A program made the position numbers and the translations under genes. This document shows, piece by piece, positions 1-13,100 of a stretch of 64,000 nucleotides of DNA. The notes under the pieces were generated by a model. It ran no database searches, was not told where the DNA came from, and was given only the letters and a program-made list of their open reading frames with translations. The stretch is from Anthopleura xanthogrammica (taxonomy: Eukaryota > Cnidaria > Anthozoa > Actiniaria > Actiniidae): contig OZ025224.1 of assembly GCA_964019055.1 (NCBI GenBank), positions 4,911,376 through 4,975,375 of the forward strand, written 5' to 3'. Numbering within the stretch: position 1 is the stretch's first letter; every line of letters starts with the position of its first letter.

Positions 1-3000
1 GAGTTGAGTGATTCTGACGCAGTTCAGACCTTATGAACTCAACGGTGTTTTTCTCTGGATGCCAAATAATTATGTAAACTTTTGGACCCAGCATACAAAC
101 TAAAAGACCATAGGAACTGAGCAGAAGAGTAGCTCCTGATAAGACCGCCACGTACCACCCCTCGACGGCATAATCTACAGGATAATAGGTTATCCAGGAT
201 AGCAGGAATATGTATAGAGAAAAGCTTATGTGTTTTGCTTCGTTGAAATTAGCTGGAAGGTTTTTTGCACGAAAAGCATAATAAAGGCAACATCCAGCCA
301 CCAACAGGAAATAAACAAGCATAAGGCTGTCCAGTACCTTACCAGGGGTACCTCTGAAAGGCACGCACGTGATGTGCACGTGAAGTCTAGGAACTATAGT
401 CTCTTGAGCATAAGGAGGGTCCAAGAGAATCCACCCAGCAGCAAGAAATACTTCAATGCTTATTATTGCTAGAAGCACCATCGCTTGTCGCTGGGTGCTG
501 CAAATAAATGCTTTTATCCAATTTTTATGGCGAGAAATATTGAAAGCATGTACAATTTGCATGGTTTTCAAAAACAAAGCCGAGCAACAAAGCGTATAAA
601 CAACATATCGTAAGGGCTTCAGGACAGAACACAATCCAGATGAAGGTCTTACGATATATAATAAAGTCATCCCAAAACACAAAGCTATTCCGAGGAGAAG
701 AACCAGGGTACACACTTTGTTTAAAGCCTTTACCATAGGAGTGTCGCGGAAATACAACAAGATACCAAATACGGACACATCAATAATGATCCCCAGAATA
801 CTAATTATAGTGAGTATGACTGCAAGTATGTCTGACCAGTCAATGTTGGATATTGGAAGGGGTATGCAGTGGGTCCGGTTAAAGTTGGACATTTGAGTTT
901 CAGTACATTGCGTGCAACTTAGAGCTCCATTTTTTTCTGAAACACTTCCATCGATGCATGGCAAACATTTCCAGCAACATTCTGAGATAGTTACTTTCCA
1001 TTGCCCTGGCTTGCAGTCCTCTGTACATGTGGAGGAGATATTTCTTCCCTCTTTTCTGTTATTTCCCCACAGTATTAGTGGATTACTGATCTGTAAGCGA
1101 TCCTTGCTGTTTTTATTCCACTGTCCAATAACATCCTTTGTGACTCTTTCACTGTCATTTCTTTTAGATATGTTAAAGTAAACGATGTCATAAATGGCTT
1201 CCAGTGGATCGCCTTTTGAATCAAATTGGACTTTTCCAGTCACGCCTTCGAATTCAACATTTTTTAGGTATTCAATCAATTTCCCATTTTGTACTGTGTT
1301 GTTGAAATCTGGACACAAGTCCTTGCCTGCTGATGATGACACATTCTTACACCTGAGCATTTGGTCAAGTGCATGAGCGATACTGTATATTGCATCGATG
1401 ATATAAATAACGAAATCGTCATGAGCTCTGTGAAGTAAGTTACGTTTTGGTATACTGTTGCCGGAAACAGGGTTTGTCGACTCATTTGTCATGGCCATTG
1501 TCTTCCAGAACTGTTCCCACCAAAAATGTTCTTCATCAGAATGGTTGTGAACCAGTTTGTTTTCAAGATACCGAAGGAAACCATCGGGGACCTGGCTTCG
1601 TACTTTAAATCCAACATGAATGCCAGTTGAAGAAAGATTGTGAATACGTGATAAATATTCCGGCCTAAGCATTGCTACTGCTTCGCTGAACATCCATATA
1701 CGGTTTTCTAAGCCCTGTTTTGCTGCCTTTCTCAAGAGACTTCTTCCGTGAATGGAATGGGACCAGACTATTATTATTTTAACAGTTTCACGAAGCTTTA
1801 AAGAAGAAACTATCGTGTTGAGCTTGTCTTCGTATTTTATCAACGGTACGTACCCGAACAGCTCAAGACAAAACGTTTTGCGTTCGATCGATTCTCGCTC
1901 CAGTGCTCTCACTCCATAGCGGCCGTAAGAATCGTCAATAACTACAGCTCCCACATATCTGGATAAAAACAAAGACATTTTTTTCAGTTTGTTTTATTAT
2001 TATTTCATTCTAAATCTTTGGGAAGTGCAACCTTGAACTATAAACAATGTCTCAAGTGAGTCTCAAGTAAGGACCTATTTACAAAATGCGACGTTGTTTG
2101 CGACATGAAAATCATACCTTTTCTCCTTTTTTGCTGTTGCAACATGTTGAACCCACAGTACGATTTCCTTATGGCAAGCAATGTGCTCGTCTCAAGCCTT
2201 CAGATTTTATCGACACACTGAAAAAACCCGTAGTCTGATCTAACTATATATGGGACCGCTAACTCAATGACTGAATTGGAATTTAGCCTTTTAGGTTTTA
2301 CGGAGGAAAAAAATCGGAAAACCAGGAGGAAAACCCTCCCATCTTTTGTCTTTCCGTAATCAATAACTCGGAAATTAAAAGCGAAACTTACCTCCAGCCA
2401 AAACGTTCTATGAAGTCAGCAAACGCCTTAGCCTGGTTTACATCTGGTGGAATAGTTCGAAGGATGCTGTTATATACTGGTAAACTAAGTTCTTCACTGG
2501 TTGCTGAGGTCCCCATAAAAGGTATTCTAACGGCTTGCAGAAAATTGGCCAGTGGGATGGCAACGCGGGATGACATTTTCCCAACGATTGCGACGACGGG
2601 ATATGTTGTGCTGTAGTTCTTGAATAAAAACTCTTCGTCAACTGAGCTTCCATTTACAATACAAAAGCAATTTTGATTCGATATACACTTCACTGTTTTG
2701 CAGTTCATGGTTGATGCTGTAGCAAACTGGTACGCGTATCTCGCTGCAATGATTTCATTTGTGCAGACGTCTCGTATGTCATAACCGAGGGTAAAATTAG
2801 GAAGAAGGGACTTGTTTTTATTTATTTCTTCTATGGCATACAATATTGCCTCGGCGTGACCTAGCCATTGCGGACTTATCCTATCATCACATCTACCGAG
2901 AAAAAAGAAAGTCATTAACATTCAAAGGGATAAGAAATATGACAGTTTTTGCGCCAAGATATAACGGTAATCATGAAACTTTTAACTCGATCGTATTCCC

Positions 3001-3735
3001 CACTTTTTTCCAGCCCCTCCCCCAAGATTAGGCTACTATGACTCACTCAGTATTAAGGACGTTTGCGGACAAGAGAAACTCTCATTAGATTTAAGGACTT
3101 GGACGTCTCTAAGTTTGCCCAGGGCAGCGATAGCTTGCGTTCATCCTGTCTTCTAATGAGTTTTGAGTACGCGCGATCATGTTGATGACGCTTGACAAAT
3201 ACAAATTTTTATTTCTTAGCTTGTCTAACAGAATGATAGAAATACGTCGCTTTTTCTGTCAAAATCTCCTGTTGTTTTCCCAAAAAAACGTGCTTTATCT
3301 AAAAGCATAGAATATTGCAGTTTATATGACAGCTAAACTAAGTCGGTGACTCTAATTACTGAATATTTGATGATTTGACTTGTAAATTGTTGTATTTTGG
3401 CTGTCCAAAATTAATCAAAAAAGGAAGAATAAAAAACTGATAAGAAGTTTCTTTGCTCATGAACTTCTTTAATGACAACATATTACATGTTGATTGATAG
3501 CAAAGGCATATAATAACGAAATGTCTTACTTGTTCTCATCGTTTCCCATATGCATTGAAATTAATCCTCCAATAATCGCTTGACCATCTTTGAACAACCT
3601 GTACCGCCTGTCGTCCTCTGTAGTGGCCAGAGAGTTTGACAGAGCAACGGTAATGATCCCAGTGATCAGAAAAAGAAACGCGAATCTGACAGTTTGACTG
3701 GAATGCAACAAACGTTTTGGTCCCCCTGCTTCCAT
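1..3735 (-). CDS. Class C GPCR, calcium-sensing-receptor-like, copy A (3 exons, 3' end off window)
   Basis: Predicted plasma-membrane receptor of the CaSR/GPRC6A/taste-receptor group, which sense cations or amino acids through an extracellular Venus-flytrap domain. Exons run 3735-3530, 2892-2392 and 1958 to the left edge. Both introns are GT-AG and phase 2, and the joined frame is open for 888 codons. I scanned the whole last exon and found no in-frame stop. A hydrophobic leader lies at about residues 18-36, followed by the flytrap (RTIPPDVNQAKAFADFIE, then DDSYGRYG). The cysteine-rich linker (CCWKCLPC) is at about 535-600 and seven membrane segments at about 608-860, with the CaSR-like FNEAKHISFS before TM6. 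The stop codon lies beyond base 1. Family assignment is strong; the ligand is unknown. It is closely related to copies B and C. Confidence 0.93.
2214..2340. repeat. Diverged copy of the 57-bp satellite unit and its flank, in intron 2 of receptor A
   Basis: The stretch resembles one unit of the 15869-16275 array (CTGATCTAA, GCTAACTCA) followed by the same GAATTGGAATTTAGC flank found right after that array. This shows the unit and flank move or duplicate together. Placed by eye; divergence is considerable. Confidence 0.5.
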
Positions 3736-5039
3736 CTTTCTTCACCTATCTCTTTTAAACCGACAGAGAATCTAGTTGCAGGAAATAAACATGAATTTAA
3801 TTATAAATGCAAAATAACAGTGAATAACAGTGACAGTGAAAACGAATCCGAAAAAAAAGTAATTTTGCAAGATGCCGAAACAAGAAATGATGACAAATAT
3901 GTCAAAAAACCGTTTTCCGTTGAAATTATTTGCATGATGTACCCACCCTCAGTAAGGGTAACTCCATACGTTATTGCACACTACTTGTCTTAATATTGGC
4001 ACTGTTAAATGACGTATCATACAGTGGACCTTTGATGGACAAGTTGTACCAAATATACATTATTGAGCCAAATTTATATACAATGAATACTATATATGCC
4101 AGTGCTGTATCACAAAAAGAAACACACGAGCAAGAGCTATATATCTTATAAATCTGTAATTCCTCAAGGTATTTCAAGTTACGCGTACAGTTTTGTTCCT
4201 ATCCGGCCAACACATTCAAAATCGAGATATAAGCTTTCATAACCAAACCGACTTGAACATCGATGCACACTTTAATGTGAACTATTTGAAGTGAATATTT
4301 TCAGAAAAGCAACCGAAATGAGACCTGCTTTTTTCTGCGATTTGTACTACAAAAGTACACTGAATTTACTTGACTTCAAGAGCATTTAGAAGATTTGAAA
4401 CTAACTAAAGGGGAATTAAAGAACCTAAATTTGATGTGTGCTTTTCATCGTTTCCAAGGGCCAAATGTAATTTGTGGCTCTTGCCTCAAAGTTCACAATG
4501 AAACATTTTAACTTATAGCTAGAATAATTAAAGACAGAGCTAAATAAGTCTATAGCAGTAAATAACTTTGGGAATCCTACCTTTTCGATGTTATGGAGAG
4601 CAAAGTAGACGACCCTATTCGTTTTGCACCTGTCAGCTATGATTTCATAGAGTAGCTTCTGTGTAGTTATACTTTAATACTTTCTAGAAAAACTAATATA
4701 ATCTTGTTCAGTCAGAGATGGTTTACCATTGGCCAGGCTTCTTAACACACATGTCATTAAAAATGTTCCTCAATTAACCGTATATTGCAATGTGAGTATT
4801 CGTATTGTCAGGCCACCTGCAGGACGTATTTTTAATGTACTTGGCTTAAATTAGGTTAAATTTGTTAGAAATACATGAAAAGGCAAAATGAAAAAGATAA
4901 TTTTTAGCATCCATCCAGTTTCAAACTCTGTTCCGGCGACGACTTCCTTTGCTAATAACTTTTGAGTAAGTGTCGTCTTCAGTTCTGTTGTGTTCAGTCT
5001 ACGGTGTGTGTGTGTGTGTGTGTTTTTTTTCTTAAAATT
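3736..5039. other. Intergenic, no recognised gene
   Basis: AT-rich sequence upstream of receptor A. It presumably includes that gene's promoter and 5' UTR, but I see no clear TATA box or other element. A short (TG)n tract at about 5006-5022 ends the stretch. Confidence 0.5.
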
Positions 5040-5301
5040 CTAAATATCAGTTTGACACCAAAATCCTCTTTGAATAAAAATTAATTATAAATAGATAATA
5101 AAAAGGTAAAAGGATAAAAAAGGAAAAAGTTACGTTAAGATTGACTTTAGTCATATAGAGAGCCAAACTCTAAATATCAGTTTCCACACCAAAATCCTCT
5201 TTGAATAAAAATTACTGAATTATAAAGAGATAATAAAAAGGTAAAAGGATAGAAAGGAAAAAGTTACGTTATCCTTGACTTTAGTCATTTGAGAGCCAAA
5301 C
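5040..5301. repeat. Tandem duplication, two 130-bp units
   Basis: Unit 1 (5040-5169) and unit 2 (5170-5301) both start CTAAATATCAGTTT and end GAGAGCCAAAC. They differ by a few substitutions and small indels. There is no coding potential. A local direct duplication is the simplest reading. Confidence 0.85.
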
Positions 5302-5653
5302 GTTTTTTTTTTTTTTTTTTTTAATTGTAAGCTGATATAAGTAACTTAAACACCGCCGTGTCATCGATCAATTAAAAAGGCATACTTGCTAGCTGAAGTT
5401 TGGGACATCATTTCATGTTACACATTATTTACTGACATACAAATACACCAATGCAACTCAAACTAGATGACTACGGCTAGTTCTTTTTTTTTTTAGGTTG
5501 TGTTTTAGTTTTTTTGTTTTTTTTATGTGTATAAACATAATTCGCTTCTCTGCAGGCCGAAGGAATTAGGCAATCAGCGAACATTTTGTTCGTAGCTCCA
5601 TGTTTCCTATTCCAGATTTTTGGCTCCAATTTACAACAGATTTTACTCGAAAA

Positions 5654-6060
5654 TAGAGTGCAAACAATATATCCGTGAAATACAAATTACTAAATAGTAC
5701 AAAATAGTGCTAATTAAACAATAGAAAACAATAGAATTTGCTCGAAATAGTACTATTTAGTATAACTAATGTTTCACGGATATACTGTTCAGGGCCGTAA
5801 CCAGAACATTTACCGGGGGGGGGGGGGGGGGGGGGTGCACATCAAGTAAAAATGGACCTAAGTGTAGTATAGTGGTTTAATTTTTTGATTTACATTAAAT
5901 CTGTATTTTTTTTTTATTTTCAAGCAATAATAATAATGAACTTTATTAACTTTAACAAACAAATGTTGATAAAAAGCGGACCTTTTGGTCTGATGGGGGG
6001 GTGCACGTGCACCCTGTGCTCCCCCCCCCCCCTGGTTACGGGCCTGCTGTTTGTACTCTA
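5654..6060. mobile_element. Foldback (MITE-like) element interrupted by a second element
   Basis: Inverted arms containing ATATCCGTGAAA and its complement lie at about 5654-5694 and 5751-5789 plus 6052-6060. The right arm is split by the insertion at 5790-6046; removing that insertion and one CTGTT restores continuous pairing with the left arm. No transposase is present. Confidence 0.7.
5790..6046. mobile_element. 257-bp non-autonomous DNA transposon, 5-bp TSD
   Basis: The ends are imperfect inverted repeats, CAGGGCCGTAACCAG on the left and CTGGTTACGGGCCTG on the right. An exact CTGTT duplication flanks it (5785-5789, 6047-6051). A G-homopolymer follows the left end and a C-homopolymer precedes the right end, so exact lengths there are unreliable. 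Similar GGCCGTAGC or GGCGTAGC ends occur singly near 9523 and 20113. Superfamily not assigned. Confidence 0.8.
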
Positions 6061-6554
6061 ATGAAAATGATGCCAGCAAAAATTCATCAAACATCTTTTA
6101 GAAAAGCCATATTTCGTCGAGTCGTTGTTGGTGGAAAAGTAGTATTTTGTTCTGACTTACGTCAAAAGGTAATAGAAATCACTTGAAAATGTTCGTTGTC
6201 ACAAACAAAGCAATGCGCGCCTAGATTAATCACCTGTATGACTTGTTTGTGTAACCTAAATTTTACCTTAAAACCATTTAGAAAATACAATTAATAAAAG
6301 GGAAACTGTTTCTGTAAATACTTATGATATGAAAACCTAACGAAAGTTTTATATTTTTCATTTCAGAAAGATTAGGAAGCTTAAAATTATGTTTTTGATG
6401 TTTTATGATCATTTTTATAACAGTTATGTTTTTAGTTTTATTGATATTTCAAAATGAATAATTAATTAATATAAATATTCCCGTTTTTTTTTTGGTCGTT
6501 TGAGTGCCAGAAACAATTAAAGGAAGAAGAAACCGAAAGAAAATAAAAAAGGAG

Positions 6555-6593
<39 letters not shown>

Positions 6594-7779
6594 AAAAAAA
6601 TTTGCAAAGAAGAAAGCAAGCAAAAAAGAAAGCAACAAAACTTAACCAGAGAATACATTTGAAGAAGATAAATGAAAACAATAAATTAATATCCTAGAAA
6701 CTCATAAAGAAAAGTGACAAATTCTAATAACTTTTATCATTTATTCTTACACTGCTCAATGTCTCAGTCTTGCTTTTCAAACAATATTAATATCAGTACC
6801 TGATATCAATGTCGGCAATCAAATGTGGCCGAATGAACTGAATGAAATTACGAATTATTTACACATTTTCCAAAGTTTTCCATTTAAATGACAGACGAGG
6901 ATCCATTGCCGGCGGGTAGATTGTTGACAACTTCGATCAAGACATGACCAGTTGGTGGACGTTTTTGAGTTTTAATCAACTAGAAATTTCAAAGGAAAGT
7001 TAAAAGAGGGGAGATGACAACATAATAAAACTCGTAATAATTTTTCGGAGGACTGATCCGCTCAATACCCGAAAATTTAAAAATATCATGGACTAATAGA
7101 GTACCGAAGCAATGTCATTAAATTTGCCTCATTAAATTTGCCCAATTCAATTTGAAACTAGTGTTTTAACTAAAATGTACCCTGTTGGCAGATGTTTCCT
7201 CTTTCTTTTCTCCGTTAAAGAAAAATCTTTCCTAAACCTTCTTCTAGAGGAGAGATATAGGTAGCTCTTTCCAATCAGGGTAGTGTTAATGCAAAACACA
7301 ATCCAAAGTTCACTTTCTCATTCATTAGATAACGCAAACTACAGAATTATTCATACACGTTTAGCCTCGTTAAGCGGCAAATACTTTGCAAAAGGCAACT
7401 GTAATGCAAATAATGTGCACCTCGAATCCCACGGCCTATTAATGATATCTATGAATAGCTGACTTATAGACAATGCTCAACATGTATAAATTGGTTTGTG
7501 GTCATCAAAAACTGCGGTATTTAATTAAAAGGACCATTTTAAAACGTCAATGAAAACACGGATTTCCCTGCATTGTGGAGAATTGTATTCGCAAACCGCC
7601 AACATATCAATGAAATAAATACTTTCTCTCCTAAACAACATTCAGTGGTTTGGCTAAGGATAATATTCATAGTGTTGTTTTTGTTGTTGTTATTTTTTTT
7701 ATTTTTTTATTTTTTGTTATTGTTTTTGATGTTGTTGAGGCGAGGGGTCTACCGGGTTTACCATATTATAAAGAAGCCT
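6061..7779. other. Intergenic, simple repeats only
   Basis: Contains a (GAAA)n tract at about 6555-6595 and T-rich stretches near 7680-7720. I see nothing else I can support. Confidence 0.5.
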
Positions 7780-9007
7780 CTAAATTGTCCTCTCGACTGG
7801 TTTAACAGAATTTGAATTATTTGCTGACTGATTGAGGTGTTTCTGACGCATTTCAGCCCTTATAAACTCAACGGTGTTTTCCTCTGGATGCCGAATAATT
7901 ATGTAGTTCTTTGGACCAAGAATACAAACTAAAAGACAATAGGAACTGAGAAGAAGAGTTGTTCCTGATAAGACCGCCACGTACCACCCCTCAACAGCAT
8001 GATCTACAGGGTAATAGGTTATCCAGGATAACAGGAATATGTAGAGAGAAAAGCTTATGTGTTTTGCTTCGTTGGAATTAGCTGGAAGGGGTTTTGCCCG
8101 AAAAGCCCTCTGAAAGCCACACACGAAATAAAAGCGTGACTAGTTTTGGGGACTATAGTCACGTGAGCATATGGAGAGAATCCATCCAGAACCAAGCAAC
8201 ACTTCGATGCATATCATTACTAGAAGCACAATGACTTGTCGCTTGGTGCTGCAAATGAATGCCTTCACCCAGTTTTTATGCCGAGATATATTGAAAGCAT
8301 GCACAATTTGCACGGTTTTCAGAAACAGAGCCGAGCAACAAAGCGTGTAAACAACATATCGTAAGGGCTTCAGAACAGAACACAACAAGAAATACAACAA
8401 GATACATTATACACAGATTTCTATAACAAGCCCTAGAAGGCTAGCTATAGTGAGTATGATTGAAAGTTTGTCTGGCCAGTCAATGTTGTTTATAGGAAGG
8501 GGGATGCAGTGGGTCCGGTTAAAGTTGGACATTTGAGTTTCAGTACATTGCGTGCAACTTGGAGCTCCATTTGTTTCTGAAACACTTCCATCGATGCATG
8601 GCAAACATTTCCAGTAACATTCTGAGATAGTTACTTTCCATTGCCCTGGCTTGCATTCATCTGTACATGTTGAGGAAAGATTTTTTCAGTTGTTTTTACC
8701 ATTCCCTCACAGTTTCCAAGCATTACGGATCTGTAAGCGATCCTTGCTGTTTTTATTCCACGATCCAATTACATCTTTTGTGAATATTTCACTGCCATAC
8801 ATCTTTGATATGTTAAAGTAAACGAGGTCATAACTAGCTTCCACTGGATTGCCTCTTGAATCGAAATGGACTTTTCCAGTCACGCCTTCAAACTCGACTT
8901 TTTTCAGGTATTCATTCAATTTCCCACTTTGTACGTTTTTCTTGTTATCTGGACATAAGTCTCGGTCTGCGCCTGCGATATTTTTGAAAGCGCTCACGCA
9001 TCTCAAA
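7780..9007 (-). pseudogene. Class C GPCR pseudogene, copy B (3' fragment)
   Basis: Decayed relative of copy A. From about 9007 downward it resembles the end of the flytrap domain (FEGVTGKVHFDSRGNPVEA), then the cysteine-rich linker, membrane region and a tail ending in a stop at 7780. Several lesions show it is dead. Upstream of about 9007 the sequence is unrelated, so most of the ligand-binding domain is gone. In-frame stops lie near 8700. One linker cysteine is changed (CYWKCLPC). A deletion near 8390-8406 removes most of TM1-TM2, and one near 8125-8140 removes TM5, leaving stops at both sites. The 114-residue 3' part (8124-7780) is still open. It is a truncated local duplicate. Confidence 0.92.
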
Positions 9008-10156
9008 AATGGTCTATTGTGGCGACCGGGCGTAATGCGCATGCTCCAAATCTGCATCATCGCCACAGGGAGCATGCTCGAATTTGAATTATCGTAGAGC
9101 GCGCGCTCCGTAAATCAATGATTTTTATTTTACTCCCGAAATAAGCCGTTTTTTATTGCTCTATAGCGGCACTACCATTTTATCGACAATCAAGGCAATT
9201 GTTATCCATTATTGCAAGGGCTCTTGTGCATGATTGCAAGAGCGGGTTTTCAATCAATGTTCGCGACAAATATTCCGACCAATCCGAACTCTTAAAATTC
9301 TCAGGTTTTCCAAGGTGTCTGACATTTCGTCGAGCATGCGCAGTAAGAATGACAGGGCTCTGAGGTCGATAGTGGGTAAAGAATGTGATCATTCTTATCT
9401 TGGACGCATTATCATGTCAACTGAGGTATCAATCCCAGAATGCATCGCTGTGATTCAATATGGTAGACTAGCGATAGACTATTCATGCGAGCCAGGTCAT
9501 CATTATTACCATTATCCTCAGGGGCGTAGCTAGGACATTTTGGCAAGTACGCACGGGTCTGCATAGTCTCAAACACTCCCACCTCAAAACTGAAGTAATT
9601 GTTTTGCTTTGTATACGTTTTTGGGGTATTTGGGAGGCAGGTTTACTACAAAGTAAACTAAAACTAAATATGATCGTATTGCTGTTTTAATTTCTCAACT
9701 GAACTACTGTAGATTATGGATTCGTCAGTATATATATATATGTGAATCCGGCAAAATATTATTTTCGACTCATATACTTATTAATCAATTACTTATTAAT
9801 GTGTGAATTTCTCAAGTACTACGTATTTGCGTAAGGAAACTACGATCCTGATCCTAATCAATTTACCAAGATCGTTCTAATATTTATCAAGTTCACTGTC
9901 ATCCATTGTCATTATTCTTCATTCGTCATCGTGTACCAAGGCTGTTCATATTCATCATTGACCACCATTATTCGTTATAGTCGGAATCATCAGGTTTTGT
10001 CTATGATCATCATTTATCGCTATCTCATCACTCCTTATCATCGGGTCGTCTATCATTTTGATCATTCTCTATTCCTAGTCGGATCTTTCTCAAGCAGGAG
10101 TATGAATTGACCATAGTCCTCGTCCTCGTCATCGTCATCATTATTATCCTTATAAC
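9008..10156. other. Spacer between receptor copies B and C
   Basis: No gene recognised. A solitary GGGGCGTAGCTAGGA transposon-end motif lies near 9523. CATCAT/CGTCAT-rich low-complexity sequence spans about 9895-10150, and a short (TA)n tract lies near 9730. Confidence 0.5.
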
Positions 10157-13100
10157 TTAGACCGGCGAACCACCCGATCCAAGAGAACTGACATTATTCA
10201 TCGATCGATTAGCAGTGCTTTGACGCATCTCAGCTCTTACAAACTCCACCGTATTCTTCTCGGGATGCCGAATAATAATGTAAAGCTTTGGCACAAAAAT
10301 ACATCCAAGAAGTCCATAGGAGCTAAGTAAAATTGTCACACCTGACAAAAGTGCCACGTACCACCCCTCGAGGGAATAATCAATAGGGTAATAAGTTACC
10401 CAGGATAGCAGAAATATGTAGAGAGAGAAGCTGATATATTTTGCTTCGTTGAAATTAGCTGGTAGATTCCGTGCTCGGTAGGCGTAGTAGGTGCAAAGTC
10501 CAGCCATGGATATAAGGTAGATAAGCATAAGGTGCTCGAATATTCGACCAATCACGCCACTAGACGGTAAACACCTATAAAACACGTGACTTTTTGGGAT
10601 AATGGTCACGTGGATATAGGGTGGGTCAAGGAGAATCCATGAAATGCCTAGCAATACCTCCAAGGCTATTATCAAACTAAGGAGAATGACTTGTCGCTTG
10701 GTACTGCAAATGATCACCCATATCCAGTCTTTCAGCCGTGACACATTAAAAGCATGTACAATTTGCATGGTTTTCAGAAACAGAGCCGAGCAACAAAGCG
10801 TGTAGACAACATATCGTAAGGGCTTCAGGACAGAACACAATCCAGATGAAGGTTTTACGATATATAATAAAGTCATCCCAAAACACATAGTTATTCCGAG
10901 TAGGAGAACGAAACTGTAGACCTTATTGGATGCCTTCACTATTGGAGTCAAACGAAAACGGGTGAACACAACAAGAGCGAGAATGTCAATAACGATTCCA
11001 ATTAAGGTTATCAGAATCAAAATGATGGCACTTATGTCTGACCACTTAACATTGTTGATGTAAAGGTCTTGACATTCGGTGCGGTCAGCACTGGACATTT
11101 GTGTTTTAGTACACTCCGTACAGTTAAGGGCGCCGTATGTCTTGGAGACACTCCCATCCTCGCATGGTAAACATTTCCAGCAACAATTAGTTGTGTCTAC
11201 TTTCCACTCTCCTGGTTTGCATTCTTCGCTACAAGTCGAAGAGGGGACTTTAGCACCAGGATCTCCCCTTTTCCAGGAAATGAGATCGTCATTAATAGTT
11301 AGTCCGCTGCCCTTTTTGTCCCATTGTCCAATAATGTTCTTTGACAATTTCTCCATTCCATTAGGCTTAGTGATATTGAAATAAACAATATCATAAAATG
11401 CTTCGTATGGATCTCCATTTTGATCGAACTCAATACTTCCCGTGATGCCTTTGAACCTTACTTCCTGTAAATATGTAATAACATCACTTGGACCCACTGT
11501 AGGCTTTACTTTTGGACACTGTTTACTGTCTGCAATATCTGACCCATTTGGATGCAAGCACTTGAACATACGGTCAAGGGCATGTGCAGCAGTGTATATA
11601 GCATCGATGATATAAGGCACGAAGTCATCTTGAACCATCTTTATAAGTTCACCAGTTTCATTCTTTACATCACAGGCTTGATTTTTAATATCTGGGCATT
11701 TCTCAGACGTAGCTGTCATCCAGAACTCTTTCCACCAGTAATGCATCTTTTTGTTAGTCTTGTCTTGAGCTAATTTATCTTTGATGTAGTCAAGAAATCC
11801 ATTAGATGTAATGCGTGGTAACTGAACTCCAAAATGGACCCCTGTTGATGACAGTCCTGAAGTCAGTGGAAAAAACTCTGGTTTAACCATTGAAAGAGCC
11901 TCACTGAAGATCCATACACGGTTCTTCAACCCTTGTTTTCCAGCCTCTTTGAGCAAATCTCTCCCTTGGAAAGAATGGCTCCAGAGAATAATCACTCGCA
12001 CAGTTTGTCTTTGTTTGAAAAAAGAAACGATTAACTTGAGCTTTTCCTTGTAATTTGACAACGGAATGTAACCGACAAGCTGGGTGCAAAACGTTTTGCG
12101 CTTGATGGATTCTCGCTCCAGTGCTCTTGCGCCATGTCGACCGTAGGAGTCATCAACTGCTACAACGCTTGCATACCTTTGAAGCAAACACAAATATCCT
12201 CGTTTAAATTCTGGTCAGATTAGAATGATTGAGTTTAAGTTGTTACAGCTAGTAACTACTAAATAACTAGTTGGGATGATGATGATCCCTTGGGAATTCA
12301 TTTGTGCTGCGCATGCGAGCAAGCAATTTATCTAGATGTCTAAAAAATACCTTAAACTGATTGCAATTGCAAGTCGGATTATCTGATTATCTCAACGGGT
12401 ATTGCCTAGAATAACTAGTTTTATGCATTATACGAATTGCGAAATCCCGAATTCGCGCTTTCACGATTAGATATTTAAAAAAAATTGTCATGGCGGGTTA
12501 AGGGAAGGTGGTAATAATACCACGATGATCGCTTTAAATTCCACCCCCTCCCTTCCCCTTGAAGTTGCATCTTAGTAGCTCAGTGTTAGGGCCCACTTCT
12601 TCCGTAGTGGAAAACACGTACGATTCCACTGAAATTTAGGGTATAACGATCCCTACCCATGGTTGGGATTTTTGTATGTAATGTAACGCCCCCTACCCCC
12701 GTCAGGGTTTTTCGTCTCCCGTTCCGACATGTTTTGTAAAACAGCGAAAAGGCATTAAAAGTTCATCCGTAGAAATGTCGTAAAGCTGTCGTCGGTCCCA
12801 ACACTTTGTACTGCCCACCCAGCACCGTTGATAAGGTGTGAAAACAATCTACTTACCTCCAGTCAAAATGTTCTATAATATCCGCTATTGCTTTGGCTTG
12901 ATTCACATCTGGTGGAATGGTTCGAAAAAAGCTGCCATATATGGATGAACTCAGCTCCTCACTTGTTGCTGCTGAATCAATAATTGGTATCTGGACAGAC
13001 TGAAGGAAGTTAGCCAATGGGATGGCAGCACGTGATGTCAGTGCTCCTACAATGGCAGCCACGGGATACGTTGTAATGTACCCTTTACCTAAATGTTGGT

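Noticed and set aside
5858..6094. Gly/Ala/Pro-rich frame near 6000
   Set aside because: Comes from the end of the CAGGGCC transposon and its homopolymers, not a gene.
9180..9533. Open frames of 70-99 codons between receptor copies B and C
   Set aside because: No family resemblance, overlapping on both strands, no splice context.
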